Of a stretch of 64,000 nt of DNA, positions 8,979 to 18,155 are shown piece after piece. The translations under genes and the position numbers were made by a program. Origin of the DNA: Bdellovibrio sp. ZAP7 (lineage in GTDB: Bacteria; Bdellovibrionota; UBA1018; CAIMNF01); the NCBI GenBank assembly GCA_945874535.1, contig CAMCGZ010000003.1, positions 62,001-126,000 of the forward strand, read 5' to 3'. The first letter of the stretch is position 1; every line of letters starts with the position of its first letter. The notes under the pieces are model-generated. The model was not told the DNA's origin. It saw only the letters and a list, made by a program, of their open reading frames with translations, and did not search any database.

Positions 8979-10457
8979 TCAATTCCGACCCCTGCCCGGG
9001 GCCCTGTTCTTGATCTGATGGACCTTGATCGTATTCGTGGTTCCACGACCGAGACTCGGAGTACCGGCTGTCACGACAATCAAATCATCTTCTTCTGCCC
9101 GCTGATTCTCGACCAGGGTCCGACCCACCATTCCAAACAGATCATCAGTGGCGACCAACTCCGGAATCAAAACGCCTTCCACTCCCCACACGAATGCGAG
9201 TTTGCGGAGAGATGCTTCATTGTCCATGATGGCGACAATAGGTATCTCCGGCCGATATTTGGCCAAGGTGCGGGCTGCGGTGCCTGAATGGGTCAGGCAG
9301 GCAATCGCACGGGCACCCACATGGCTTGCAATCCGGGAGGCACTGAACTCGATCGAATCCACAATCGATCCTGAAACGGGAATCAAATTCTGGTGAACAG
9401 AATAGCGGGTTTCGCCTTCCGCCTCACAAATGATCCGGGCCATGGTTTCAACCGCTTCTACCGGATACTGTCCGGACGCCGACTCGGCCGAAAGCATCAC
9501 GGCATCGGTTCCATCAAAGACCGCATTGGCAACATCGGACGCTTCAGCCCGGGTCGGAGTCGGGCACGAAATCATGCTCTCGAGCATCTGGGTCGCGGTA
9601 ATGACTGGTACGCCGAGTTCATTCGACATCCGGATGAGCATCTTCTGGATGATGGGTACTTTCTCAGCCCCAAGTTCGACTGCCATATCTCCACGGGCAA
9701 TCAGGATCCCGTCGGTAACTTCGAGAATACCCTCAGGAGCATAGACCGCTTCTTCGCGTTCGATCTTGGCCACCAGCAATGGATGATGATTGCTGTTCTT
9801 CCGGATCTGCTCCTTCACAAAAGTGACGTCTTGCGGGGTACGCACAAAAGAAAGGGCAACCGAGTCCACTCCGAGTTCGAGTCCGAGCTTCAAGTCCCTG
9901 AGATCTTTATCGGTGGCACAAGGGAGAGACAGGGGGGTACCCGGAAGATTCATGCCCTTGTTGGATGTCAGCTTCCCACCCACAGAAACCGTCACGACCA
10001 TCTCGGGCGCATGGACTTCTTTGACTTCGCTTGAAATCTTACCGTCATCGAACAGGATGCGGGACCCCTTGCGGACGTCTTTGGACAAGGGACCTGCGAT
10101 CTCGGCTGAAATGGGAATCGCGATCCTACCGGTCAAAGAGGATCTGGGATCGGTTCCTTCCGGGAACAACAAAACCTCATCTCCGGCCTTTAAATCAATT
10201 CCCGGAGCAGGGATTTTCCCGACCCTGAGCTTGGGACCTTGCAAATCCTGGAGGATGCCGACATGCTTGCCCGCGTTTTTTGCAGCAGCCCTCACCGAAG
10301 CGAAGAGATCACGGTGAACTTCGTGGGTCCCGTGGCTGAAATTGAGACGGGCCGTGTCGAGCCCGGCTCGGATCAGCTTTTCTATTTTCTCAGGGGTGTT
10401 GCTCGAAGGACCGAGCGTACCGACAATCTTAACTTTTCTTCGCGATGAGATGTGCAT
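8979..10457 (-). CDS. pyk: Pyruvate kinase
   Basis: 492 aa, full length for the family. The start RRKVKIVGTLGPSSNTPEKIEKLI is the conserved N-terminus with the substrate-binding region, and LLVAKIEREEAV is the active-site signature with the catalytic Lys. GILIARGDMAVELGAEKVP and ITATQMLESM are further hallmarks. It converts phosphoenolpyruvate and ADP to pyruvate and ATP in the cytoplasm. Its start lies 29 bp inside the end of the upstream coiled-coil gene, so the two are probably co-transcribed. Confidence 0.97.
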   Translation of the reverse strand: MHISSRRKVKIVGTLGPSSNTPEKIEKLIRAGLDTARLNFSHGTHEVHRDLFASVRAAAKNAGKHVGILQDLQGPKLRVGKIPAPGIDLKAGDEVLLFPEGTDPRSSLTGRIAIPISAEIAGPLSKDVRKGSRILFDDGKISSEVKEVHAPEMVVTVSVGGKLTSNKGMNLPGTPLSLPCATDKDLRDLKLGLELGVDSVALSFVRTPQDVTFVKEQIRKNSNHHPLLVAKIEREEAVYAPEGILEVTDGILIARGDMAVELGAEKVPIIQKMLIRMSNELGVPVITATQMLESMISCPTPTRAEASDVANAVFDGTDAVMLSAESASGQYPVEAVETMARIICEAEGETRYSVHQNLIPVSGSIVDSIEFSASRIASHVGARAIACLTHSGTAARTLAKYRPEIPIVAIMDNEASLRKLAFVWGVEGVLIPELVATDDLFGMVGRTLVENQRAEEDDLIVVTAGTPSLGRGTTNTIKVHQIKNRAPGRGRN

Positions 10458-12153
10458 TGGTGCGTTTCATCTTAGCAAGCTCTTGCTCATAATGCTCGGT
10501 CAAAAAACGTTCCCGCTCACGGAAAGCCATCTCCATTTCCTTGATCCGGTGATCGTAGCCCCTGTCCTTCTCATCCGCCTGGCGCTTGGAGGTGCGCTCC
10601 TGCTCCCGGAGCTTCTTGTCATGATCGTATTTCAATTGGCTCAGGGTTTTTTCATGTTCTTCTTTGGCTTGAGTGATCTTCTCGTCGAAATCACGTCTGA
10701 TATCATGTACGCGCATCGCCCATTCCCGATCCTTCATGCGCTGTCCATGGGACAAGTTGTCCACCACCCGGTCACGCTCCACCTTCAGCGTATCCCGCTG
10801 CTCCTGAAGGGAATCTCGAGCGCGCTCCTGTTCGCGTGTCATCTCTTCGGAGTGTCCCAAGTGCATCCTCTCGACGCGACTTCTTTGAGTTTCCTTAAGG
10901 TCGAGCATGTCTCGCTCATGCCCGTACTGGGCATCCTGGAACGTATCCACGAAGGTACGTTCCTTCAGATCGGCATCCTGACGGAGGTCCCGACTGAGAT
11001 TCCGGACCTGCCGCTCAAAACCCGTCCTCATATCGGATCGCTCGCTTTGATCTCGGGATCTCGCTGCAGCAAGTTGCTTATCATTCTGATCCTGAGTGGC
11101 ATCAAGCTGCTCCAGGTACCGTCTTTGCTCGGTATCCTGGATTTTCTTCACCACCATGGGCGACGCCTTCCTCGGGTCGTCGGTGTTCTGAAGCTCACGG
11201 ATCAGTTCATCTCGCGAACCCATTTCTACGGCGAAATGGTTGTTCTTCCGATCCAGGTACTCGCCATATGCCTGATCCTTCCGGGCCATGGCTTGCTCGG
11301 TCTGTTCCTGATTTACCCTGACCAGATTCCGCTCGCTCGAGGAATTCCGCAAGGCGGAGTCCCTCAGCGCGTTCTGATAATAGTTTTCCATCCGGGCCTT
11401 GTCCGTTTTCTGATCACGAAGCTGGTCCGAAAACTCGCGTTTCTGACGGGCGGCCAAATCACGGGTTTTCGCGTTCGCCTCGATCATCCGGTCGGCAAGA
11501 ACCCTTTCATAAAGGTTCTCCGCTTCTTCGGCCCGTTCCCCCATCCGGTTGACGGTTTTCTCATAAGAGGAAACGATCCGATCGCGCTCCCGGAGGTGAT
11601 CGGCCTCGTAAGATTCTATCGACTCTTGACGGGCTTTGGCTTTTTCCGTTTCGACATCACGGCCCTCGTTCCGGTAGATGGCGAGCTCATCATACAGATC
11701 CTTCATCTCGGTTGTATGAGAGCGTCGCTGAGCCGCGAGTGCCTCTTCGGTTTTCGATTCAGCAGCCTCATGGATACGACCCTCGCGCTCGGAAGACACT
11801 TCCTCCGCCCGCTCCACTCTCTTTGAAGCTTCGGATTGAATCTCCCTGCGGTATCGATCCAACTCCTGCCGTTCCTCATGAAGGCGCTTCAGATCATCCG
11901 ACATCCGCTTTCCATTCGATCCGTAGAGATCTTCCTTCAACCTCCGGACTTCCTGACGTGCGGAATCCTTTTCTTCGGCAAGTGCCTCGTTGTATTCGCG
12001 TTTGAGGGACTCGAGCTCGTGCTCTTGGTCAGACTTCATCTTGAGAACTTCTTCCTCATGACGGGTCTGGCTTTGGGAACGTTCTGTATCGAACGAGTCC
12101 TTCATCCTTTGAGTGGCATTCGAATACGCGGTGTAATCCGAGACAGTCGACAT
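10429..12153 (-). CDS. Long coiled-coil protein (574 aa), filament-like
   Basis: From the ATG at 12153 (MSTVSDYTAYSNATQRM) the protein is almost entirely charged heptad-like sequence rich in Glu, Arg, Lys, Gln and Asp, with few prolines and no membrane segment. The composition predicts one continuous coiled coil. Cytoskeletal coiled-coil proteins such as crescentin or the Bdellovibrio Ccrp filament protein are possible relatives, but this is inferred from architecture only. It is followed by pyk (29 bp overlap) and preceded 63 bp upstream by mpl. Near-complete bias against hydrophobic codons makes the opposite strand appear open for ~500 codons. Confidence 0.85.
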   Translation of the reverse strand: MSTVSDYTAYSNATQRMKDSFDTERSQSQTRHEEEVLKMKSDQEHELESLKREYNEALAEEKDSARQEVRRLKEDLYGSNGKRMSDDLKRLHEERQELDRYRREIQSEASKRVERAEEVSSEREGRIHEAAESKTEEALAAQRRSHTTEMKDLYDELAIYRNEGRDVETEKAKARQESIESYEADHLRERDRIVSSYEKTVNRMGERAEEAENLYERVLADRMIEANAKTRDLAARQKREFSDQLRDQKTDKARMENYYQNALRDSALRNSSSERNLVRVNQEQTEQAMARKDQAYGEYLDRKNNHFAVEMGSRDELIRELQNTDDPRKASPMVVKKIQDTEQRRYLEQLDATQDQNDKQLAAARSRDQSERSDMRTGFERQVRNLSRDLRQDADLKERTFVDTFQDAQYGHERDMLDLKETQRSRVERMHLGHSEEMTREQERARDSLQEQRDTLKVERDRVVDNLSHGQRMKDREWAMRVHDIRRDFDEKITQAKEEHEKTLSQLKYDHDKKLREQERTSKRQADEKDRGYDHRIKEMEMAFRERERFLTEHYEQELAKMKRTNAHLIAKKS

Positions 12154-12216
12154 CCTGCACCCAGAATATCTCAAGGCGATGGTGTAAAAAACGGGCAAAA
12201 AATTCCGGGAACGAGA

Positions 12217-13662
12217 CTACTGACGGAGCCGTTCGAGTAATTTGGGGATGAACCCGCCAAAACCGCCGTTCGAAAGCACTGCTATCACATCACCCGCACG
12301 GGAATGAGTCGCCACAGAATTGACGCCGGAATCGACCGATTCGAAAAACTCGGCATTCCTTCCGCGCGCCTTCAATCCCTCCACCAGTTCCTGGCTCGAA
12401 AACTGCTGATCTGTCGGGATCTTGCTCTGATCATAGGCAACAGCGACAAAAATCCCATCTGCACAATCGAAGGCCTCGGTGTAGTCCTTTTGAAATACTT
12501 TCCTGCGTGAGGTGGCGGACCTGGGCTCGAATACCGCAAGCAGCCTTCGTCCAGAATACTTGGCAGCCAGTGCCGCCAGAGTTTCACGAACTGCGGTTGG
12601 ATGGTGTGCGAAATCGTCGATGACCAGCACTCCCCTCACCTCTCCACGCTCCTCTTGGCGGCGCTTGATTCCGCTGAACGATGCCAGACCTTTTTTAATC
12701 AGGGAGGACTCGACGCCGAGCAGGCGACACTCGATGTAAACAGCAAGAGCATTCAATGCGTTATGCTCTCCCGGAAGCGGAAGAGACAGGTCATCGACCT
12801 TCTTTCCTTGATACAGAACTTCGAAACGGATTCCGGAACCGTCGGTCACAGCCCCCTTAAAGTGATAATCGGCAGGATCAGAGAGGTTTCTGGAGTAGCG
12901 CACAACCGGAACTTTCGAGTCATTCAACAACTCGCGCACGTTCTCGGTCTCGACACAGGCGATCAGTCGCCCGCCTGGACGGATCCTGGAAATCAAGCCA
13001 CGGAATGCTTTTTTTACCGAATCCAGATCGGGATAGATATCGGCGTGATCGTACTCGACCGAGGTGAGAATCACATCATCTGGAAGATAATGGTTGAACT
13101 TGGGAACCTTGTCCCAGAATGCGGTGTCGTATTCATCCCCTTCCAGAACAAAATACGAACTGCCCGGCTCGACATGAAAGCTGTTCGGCAGGCTTGCCGA
13201 AACTCCACCGATAAAATAAGACGGAGCCTGAGCGCTTTCATTCAAGACGTGGGCCAAAAGACTGGAAGTAGTCGTCTTACCATGCGTCCCGGCAACTACC
13301 AGATTACGGGTTCCCGGGAGCAGGTGCTTCTCCATGAACTCGGGCAAAGATACATAAGAATCGCCTCTGTCCATGAAAGCGATCATCTCGGGATTCGTCC
13401 GTACGATCACATTTCCAACCACCACCAGATCCGGCACGCCGCCGATTCTGTCGAGATTGGACCCGTCATACGGAGAGAAGAGTTCGATTCCGGCATTCCG
13501 GAGAACATCACTCATCGGAGGATAGACATTCTGATCACTTCCGGTGACACGGACCCCTGCACGACGGAGATAGGCCGCAAATGCGCCCATGAGAGTGCCG
13601 CAAACACCGATGATATGAACATGTTTGAACCGGCCGGTTCCAACAGATGATTCCATCCTCAT
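12217..13662 (-). CDS. mpl: UDP-N-acetylmuramate:L-Ala-gamma-D-Glu-meso-DAP ligase
   Basis: 481 aa in the Mur ligase fold. KHVHIIGVCGTLMGAFAAYLRRAGVRVTGSD is the N-terminal nucleotide-binding part of the Mpl/MurC type, VVAGTHGKTTTSSLL the ATP P-loop, and VIDDFAHHPTAVRETL the conserved Mur motif. ALNALAVY is the LNALA-like segment. Mpl joins recycled murein tripeptide to UDP-MurNAc in cell-wall recycling, which implies a meso-DAP wall. MurC is ruled out by the EGDEYDTAFWDKVPKF segment typical of Mpl. ATG codons at 13662 and 13656 are equally possible starts. Confidence 0.93.
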   Translation of the reverse strand: MRMESSVGTGRFKHVHIIGVCGTLMGAFAAYLRRAGVRVTGSDQNVYPPMSDVLRNAGIELFSPYDGSNLDRIGGVPDLVVVGNVIVRTNPEMIAFMDRGDSYVSLPEFMEKHLLPGTRNLVVAGTHGKTTTSSLLAHVLNESAQAPSYFIGGVSASLPNSFHVEPGSSYFVLEGDEYDTAFWDKVPKFNHYLPDDVILTSVEYDHADIYPDLDSVKKAFRGLISRIRPGGRLIACVETENVRELLNDSKVPVVRYSRNLSDPADYHFKGAVTDGSGIRFEVLYQGKKVDDLSLPLPGEHNALNALAVYIECRLLGVESSLIKKGLASFSGIKRRQEERGEVRGVLVIDDFAHHPTAVRETLAALAAKYSGRRLLAVFEPRSATSRRKVFQKDYTEAFDCADGIFVAVAYDQSKIPTDQQFSSQELVEGLKARGRNAEFFESVDSGVNSVATHSRAGDVIAVLSNGGFGGFIPKLLERLRQ

Positions 13663-13678
13663 GATTGTGAGGGGGAAT

Positions 13679-14473
13679 TCATTTGATGCCAACCACAAAA
13701 GCGATCCAAGCGAAAGCGTTGTCGCCTTTTTCCATGGCAACATACTCTCCCGTTCCGGAACCATCCGGTCCCGGATCCTCCCAGAAAACCTTGGTATCCT
13801 TGAATCCGCACTCGAGCATGACCTCGCGGAGCTCGGGAATGCTCCAGACCCGCCAGTCGTAGGTGAAAACATCCTTGTGCATCACTCCGCGACGGTCTTT
13901 GAAGTGAATGGCATAGGTGCCGAAGTGTGTGATCGGATCGAATGATTTTTGATCCCAATAGTAAGTGAACTTACCGAGGCCGGGCATGGTATAGGTCTTC
14001 TGCTCACGACCCTTCGCGATGAATCCCGGACCTCCGGCCATCTCCAGGACGAAAATCCCGTCAGGAGTCAGGGAACGCCGGGCCGCCGTGAAATACTTTT
14101 TGAGTGCTTTCTTGTCCTTGAAGATATTGAAGGAAAAATTCCCCGCCCCAATGATTTCATGCTTATCCCCGGTCGGGATGCAGACGTCCTGCAAACGCAA
14201 ATCAATCCTCTTCTTCTGGGCGGCAGTAAGCTTGGAATACCCATGCTTTTTGCCAAATGCGACGGGCTCGGGATCGAGATCGATCCCGGTGGCGGTTCTC
14301 CGCTCATTTGATTTGACCCACTTACAAGAGATGAGAAAAGTTCCGCAAAAGTCCTCTCTCAGGCGAAGAGCTTCTTTTCTCCTGATCTGAAAAAACATGC
14401 TCTCGAAGATGCGGACATGTTCTTCAGGAGTCTGTACCGAGTTTTCGTAGTGTTTGTACTTGTCGAAGGCCAT
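13679..14473 (-). CDS. Class I SAM-dependent methyltransferase
   Basis: 264 aa. LREDFCGTFLISCKWV and TATGIDLDPEPVAFG are the SAM-binding motif I and acidic motif II; IIGAGNFSFNIF and GIFVLEMAGGPG follow in the usual order. The protein resembles small-molecule methyltransferases annotated only by fold. The substrate is unknown. It lies 4 bp downstream of the hot-dog gene and 16 bp upstream of mpl, so it is probably transcribed with them. Confidence 0.8.
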   Translation of the reverse strand: MAFDKYKHYENSVQTPEEHVRIFESMFFQIRRKEALRLREDFCGTFLISCKWVKSNERRTATGIDLDPEPVAFGKKHGYSKLTAAQKKRIDLRLQDVCIPTGDKHEIIGAGNFSFNIFKDKKALKKYFTAARRSLTPDGIFVLEMAGGPGFIAKGREQKTYTMPGLGKFTYYWDQKSFDPITHFGTYAIHFKDRRGVMHKDVFTYDWRVWSIPELREVMLECGFKDTKVFWEDPGPDGSGTGEYVAMEKGDNAFAWIAFVVGIK

Positions 14474-14477
14474 GTGA

Positions 14478-14957
14478 TCACCCCTGTTTCACTTTCAAAG
14501 AGAGCGTGAGGACGAACTCCGCAACGGGTTCCTCTCCGAAAAGGGAAGGAACTGTCGCGACCACCGGCACGGGCAAATCCACCCGCTCACCGGTCTGCCG
14601 TGACTTCTCTACCGCTTCGGAGATCTTGAGCCCCTCCCGACAGGTGAAAAAGGTATCGCCCTCCGGCCGTTTCAAGAAGCGCGCCTGAAAGTCTTTAAAA
14701 ATGAGTGAACCCTTCGCGCCCTTCAGATTGCGGAGCAACTTGGCCGCAATCAGGCCTCCGGCCGCATCGGCACCGATACAGAGCGCACCGAAATACATGG
14801 AATTCAGATGATTTTTGTTGATTCGCTTGAACGGGAGGCGCACCACGCAAGATTCGGAATCCAGGGAAACAACACTCACACCCGCAGCATAGAGCAGCGG
14901 AATCTTGATGAACGAGAAAGCGCGTAAAAAGAGGGTATCCCGGATCGCAAGTGCCAT
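14478..14957 (-). CDS. DUF4442 hot-dog-fold protein (thioesterase-like)
   Basis: 159 aa. RINKNHLNSMYFGALCIGADAAGGLIA fits the DUF4442/PaaI-like hot-dog helix with its conserved Asn-His-x-Asn and small-residue run. SLIFKDFQARFLKRPEGDTFFTC and the C-terminal strands complete the fold. Relatives hydrolyse acyl-CoA thioesters, but activity for DUF4442 members is mostly unproven. It sits 45 bp downstream of the M48 protease gene on the same strand. Confidence 0.75.
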   Translation of the reverse strand: MALAIRDTLFLRAFSFIKIPLLYAAGVSVVSLDSESCVVRLPFKRINKNHLNSMYFGALCIGADAAGGLIAAKLLRNLKGAKGSLIFKDFQARFLKRPEGDTFFTCREGLKISEAVEKSRQTGERVDLPVPVVATVPSLFGEEPVAEFVLTLSLKVKQG

Positions 14958-15002
14958 GGACGGATCATAGCGAAGCCGGACGGGACTGGCCAGCGAGAAG
15001 CT

Positions 15003-15803
15003 TCAAGTCCTGGAACACCGGGGAAGGTTGCCGCGTTCCCGGATCGAGTTCCAGTTCGCTTCCATCTTGGCGGCTTCTGCCTCCAGGATCCGGATCCGGG
15101 AGTCGGGAGAAGGATGCGTCGAGAGCCACTCCGGTCCGCCGCCTCCGGCACTCACCTTCATGTTCTTCCAAAGTTCGACACTCTGTTTGGGATCGAAGCC
15201 GGAACGGACCATCAAACGGAGTCCGATCAGGTCCGCCTCGGATTCTTGTGAGCGACTGAAGGGAAGCAGTGCTCCGAACTGCAGCCCCACCCCCAATCCT
15301 CCGAGCAAAAGCTTTTTCTTGTCCGGATCCATTTCCCGCAAACTGACGTCAACCACCCCGAACAGCAAGGAGGCCAACTCCCCCTGGGACACCCGCTCAT
15401 TCCCGTGCTGAGCCAAAACATGCCCGACCTCATGCCCGATCACGGCAGCCAGTTGATCCGCACTGCGAGCCACCGCCAACATTCCCGTGTGAACGCCGAT
15501 CTTCCCGCCCGGCAGTGCGAAGGCATTGGGTGAGGAGTCCTTGAAGACAACCACTTCCCACCGGGATACGGGAATCCTGCTCCCTGCATTCTCGATGAGC
15601 GGAACGGCGATGCACTTCACATAGGCATTGACCTTGGGATCCGACTCGATCGGAGTCTTTTTTTTGATTTCCTCGAAGGACTGAACGCCCATGGAATCCA
15701 TCATCGAATCGCCGAACAGCAGGACTCGCTTCCGCCCCAAGGGGGAGGTGGCACAAGCAGAAATGATCAGGATAGCAAACAGCAGACGACAGGGTCGCTT
15801 CAC
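15003..15803 (-). CDS. M48-family periplasmic metalloprotease, lipoprotein
   Basis: 266 aa. The N-terminus MKRPCRLLFAILIISACATS has a lipobox ending in Cys17, so it is probably an outer- or inner-membrane-anchored lipoprotein. VIGHEVGHVLAQHGNERVS has the HExxH zinc motif, and QESEADLIGLRLM supplies the third ligand Glu. The size and architecture match LoiP/BepA-like proteases that clear misfolded envelope proteins. Its start overlaps the stop of the upstream serine hydrolase by 4 bp. Confidence 0.9.
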   Translation of the reverse strand: MKRPCRLLFAILIISACATSPLGRKRVLLFGDSMMDSMGVQSFEEIKKKTPIESDPKVNAYVKCIAVPLIENAGSRIPVSRWEVVVFKDSSPNAFALPGGKIGVHTGMLAVARSADQLAAVIGHEVGHVLAQHGNERVSQGELASLLFGVVDVSLREMDPDKKKLLLGGLGVGLQFGALLPFSRSQESEADLIGLRLMVRSGFDPKQSVELWKNMKVSAGGGGPEWLSTHPSPDSRIRILEAEAAKMEANWNSIRERGNLPRCSRT

Positions 15804-16897
15804 AGGTGATTCCTCAATTCTTCATGAAAAGCCCGACGGAAAGCCCGGATCCGGCTATCATCGCGGGTCGGATGCACCCGGTTGGTCAGCAATACGGCGA
15901 AATTCCCGCTCACCGGATCCATCCAGAGCGAGGTGCCTGTGAACCCCAGATGCCCGATCGAGTCCGGCGAAAACGCAAAACCGGTCGATCCACTTCCGTC
16001 TTGGGCCGGACAATCGAATCCGAGAGCGCGCCTCACCCCATGGGCGTCTGACCAAGGGGTCGAGAACTCTTTGAGCGTCGCGAGCGAAACAAAATCTCCA
16101 CGGAACAAGCCGCGAATCCAAGCTTGAAGATCAGGAAGAGTTCCGAACACTCCGGCATGGCCCGCAACACCGCCCAGGGTGTAGCAATTGTCGTCATGTA
16201 CGAGACCGGCCAGGGGTCCACGCCAAGGACAAACTTCGGTCATGGCTACCGATTCACCCCGGGCCTGGATCGCCCACCGTTCCTCAAGCGGGGAATGGAC
16301 CACGGGACGATAGTGAAGACCCACATTCTCTGACTCTGCCCAAAGTCGGGCCACATCGGTTCCGAGGTCTGTAGAGAGGGCTCTTCCAAGGTGAAGGAAG
16401 CCGAGATCCGAATATACGATCCGCTCACCGGGTGCGGACTCCTGCCCGATCGCATCTAAAGCCGAAAAGAACAACCGTGACCGCACTTCGGTTGAAACCG
16501 CATGAAGCCCGGGGCCGAAACGTCCGATCAGGGTCTCGTAAAAAGCACTCCAAGCCGGCAGTCCCGTCGAATGAAGGAGCATTTGTCTCCATGTGAAGGG
16601 TCTTCCAGGAACTGGACACTCATCCAATCGAAACTGCCCCTGCTCCAGACGCTTCATGGCCAGAAGGGTAGTGCCGAGAACCTTCGACAATGACGCGAGA
16701 TCAAAACGGGTCGATGGACCGACTTCACCGGCCCCGGAAAAGCGCGAAGTCCGTCCGGCATAAAGAGTTGTCACCGGGTGCCCCGAAACCAGGTCTTCGA
16801 TACGACCGAAGGATGCGGCCATTCCGGATCCGATTCCCTGAGAAATCGCACGCTCCATACCGTCTTGAATCCGCGACAAACTCGGGTCCGTCAGCAT
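15800..16897 (-). CDS. Serine hydrolase of the beta-lactamase/esterase (class C-like) family
   Basis: 365 aa. FDLASLSKVLGTTLL has the catalytic S-x-x-K, IVYSDLGFLHLG fits the Y-x-N/S motif, and IGHLGFTGTSLWMD fits the third H/K-x-G box. There is no clear signal peptide. Family members include esterases, D,D-peptidases and AmpC-like enzymes. With Mpl and an L,D-transpeptidase nearby, a role in wall-peptide processing is possible, but resemblance alone cannot decide. It shares one base with the upstream FAD oxidoreductase and is coupled (ATGA) to the downstream M48 gene. Confidence 0.85.
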   Translation of the reverse strand: MLTDPSLSRIQDGMERAISQGIGSGMAASFGRIEDLVSGHPVTTLYAGRTSRFSGAGEVGPSTRFDLASLSKVLGTTLLAMKRLEQGQFRLDECPVPGRPFTWRQMLLHSTGLPAWSAFYETLIGRFGPGLHAVSTEVRSRLFFSALDAIGQESAPGERIVYSDLGFLHLGRALSTDLGTDVARLWAESENVGLHYRPVVHSPLEERWAIQARGESVAMTEVCPWRGPLAGLVHDDNCYTLGGVAGHAGVFGTLPDLQAWIRGLFRGDFVSLATLKEFSTPWSDAHGVRRALGFDCPAQDGSGSTGFAFSPDSIGHLGFTGTSLWMDPVSGNFAVLLTNRVHPTRDDSRIRAFRRAFHEELRNHL

Positions 16898-18141
16898 CAG
16901 ATCACCCAGGTTTCGCCGGGTATGGACTTTCCATCCCTGAATCTCGTGGCCGAGAGCAGTTCAAGATCGATGGTCTGATAACGGCCACTCACCATCTTTT
17001 CGGCCAATCCGCGGCCGGCTGCAAAGCTCTGCATCGCTCCGTGGCCTGAGAAGGAATGGGCTTCGAACACCCGCCCCCGGGGAATCGATCCACCGAACGC
17101 CTCACCGACGATGGCGTGATGATCGGGACTCTCCTCGTAAAGACCTGCCCAACCACTCACATGACGGAGACTTTCAAAGGCGCTCGACCGTTCGTACAAG
17201 GCCGGCCAGATCCACTCTTCGAAAAATGCGTCACCATCGTAATCAAAGCGGTAACCGGGACGTTCTCCGGGATTGGCAAAACCGGAGAGTCCGTAAATGG
17301 ACTCGGGATGGAAATAAACGCCCGAAGGGTCGATGATCATTCCGTAAGGAGTGAGGTCGAGATCCCTCGCATGGAACAGCGAGATCTGCCGCCTCACCGG
17401 TTGTGACGGACAGGAGTACCCCAGACGACGGGCGATCTCGGGAGCCCAGGCACCGGCAGCATTGACCAGCCGATCGGCCTCAATCCGGATCCAATCGCCC
17501 TCCTCGCTCGAGAATTCATCTCGCATGGAAGGATTCCTCGATAACAATTCCCTCTTCTGAACACTCGAAAGGCCGGAGGCGAAACGAAATGCCTCGACAA
17601 AAACTTTCCCGTCGGAGGAGAAATGGGCGCCACAAAAATAGGCTCCATCCACAAATCTCGCACCTCGCCTCATCGCCTCCTCGCGGAAATGTTCCTTGAG
17701 CCGGTTCGGGTTCACAAGCCCGTCACGGACCCCGAATAAGCCGCCAGCAAGATCGGATGTCTTGTCGATGAAGGGTACGCGCTTACGGACGCCCTCCACA
17801 TCCAGCACCTCGACAGGCCAACCCTGGCGGACATGCATTTCCCGCGAACCCAATGCAGCATCCCAGGTTTCCTGGCGGTGGAGCCAAAGGTAGCCACACG
17901 GCCGGTACCCCACCTGCTCCGCCTGCGTGGAAAAATAATCGATAGAAGCTTTTGATAACTCGAGATTCACGGTCTGGGACCAGGTTCCCCTGACCCCGCC
18001 CGCATTCAATTCACTGCTGCTCCATTCACCGCTGAGATCAGGATCGATCACGATCACATTCTTGAGACCGAGACTGACGAGACCATGAGCCACAGCACTG
18101 CCGATGAGTCCGCCTCCGATCACCAACACTTCTGAGTTCAT
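16897..18141 (-). CDS. FAD-dependent oxidoreductase, DAO family
   Basis: 414 aa. VLVIGGGLIGSAVAHGL is the GxGxxG dinucleotide fold, and VIVIDPD is the acidic end of strand 2. VNAAGAWAPEIARRLG and a C-terminal GHGAMQSFAAGRGLAEKM are typical of glycine/sarcosine/D-amino-acid oxidase relatives (DAO family). It would oxidise an amine or amino acid; the substrate is not evident. The start is uncertain: ATG at 18141 gives the usual short lead, while a GTG at 18159 would overlap the upstream stop as GTGA, a coupling used at 22887 and 42283. Confidence 0.85.
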   Translation of the reverse strand: MNSEVLVIGGGLIGSAVAHGLVSLGLKNVIVIDPDLSGEWSSSELNAGGVRGTWSQTVNLELSKASIDYFSTQAEQVGYRPCGYLWLHRQETWDAALGSREMHVRQGWPVEVLDVEGVRKRVPFIDKTSDLAGGLFGVRDGLVNPNRLKEHFREEAMRRGARFVDGAYFCGAHFSSDGKVFVEAFRFASGLSSVQKRELLSRNPSMRDEFSSEEGDWIRIEADRLVNAAGAWAPEIARRLGYSCPSQPVRRQISLFHARDLDLTPYGMIIDPSGVYFHPESIYGLSGFANPGERPGYRFDYDGDAFFEEWIWPALYERSSAFESLRHVSGWAGLYEESPDHHAIVGEAFGGSIPRGRVFEAHSFSGHGAMQSFAAGRGLAEKMVSGRYQTIDLELLSATRFRDGKSIPGETWVI

Positions 18142-18155
18142 GGACGCTTCTGGGC

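Noticed and set aside
10342-11826. 494-codon hydrophobic open frame on the plus strand
   Set aside because: It is antisense to the coiled-coil gene. Glu/Arg/Lys/Gln codons read backwards give Leu/Phe/Pro/Ser/Ala, so the frame is open by composition. No ribosome site or domain.
12601-13650. Plus-strand open frame of ~350 codons
   Set aside because: Antisense to mpl, which has all Mur ligase motifs; no recognisable protein features.
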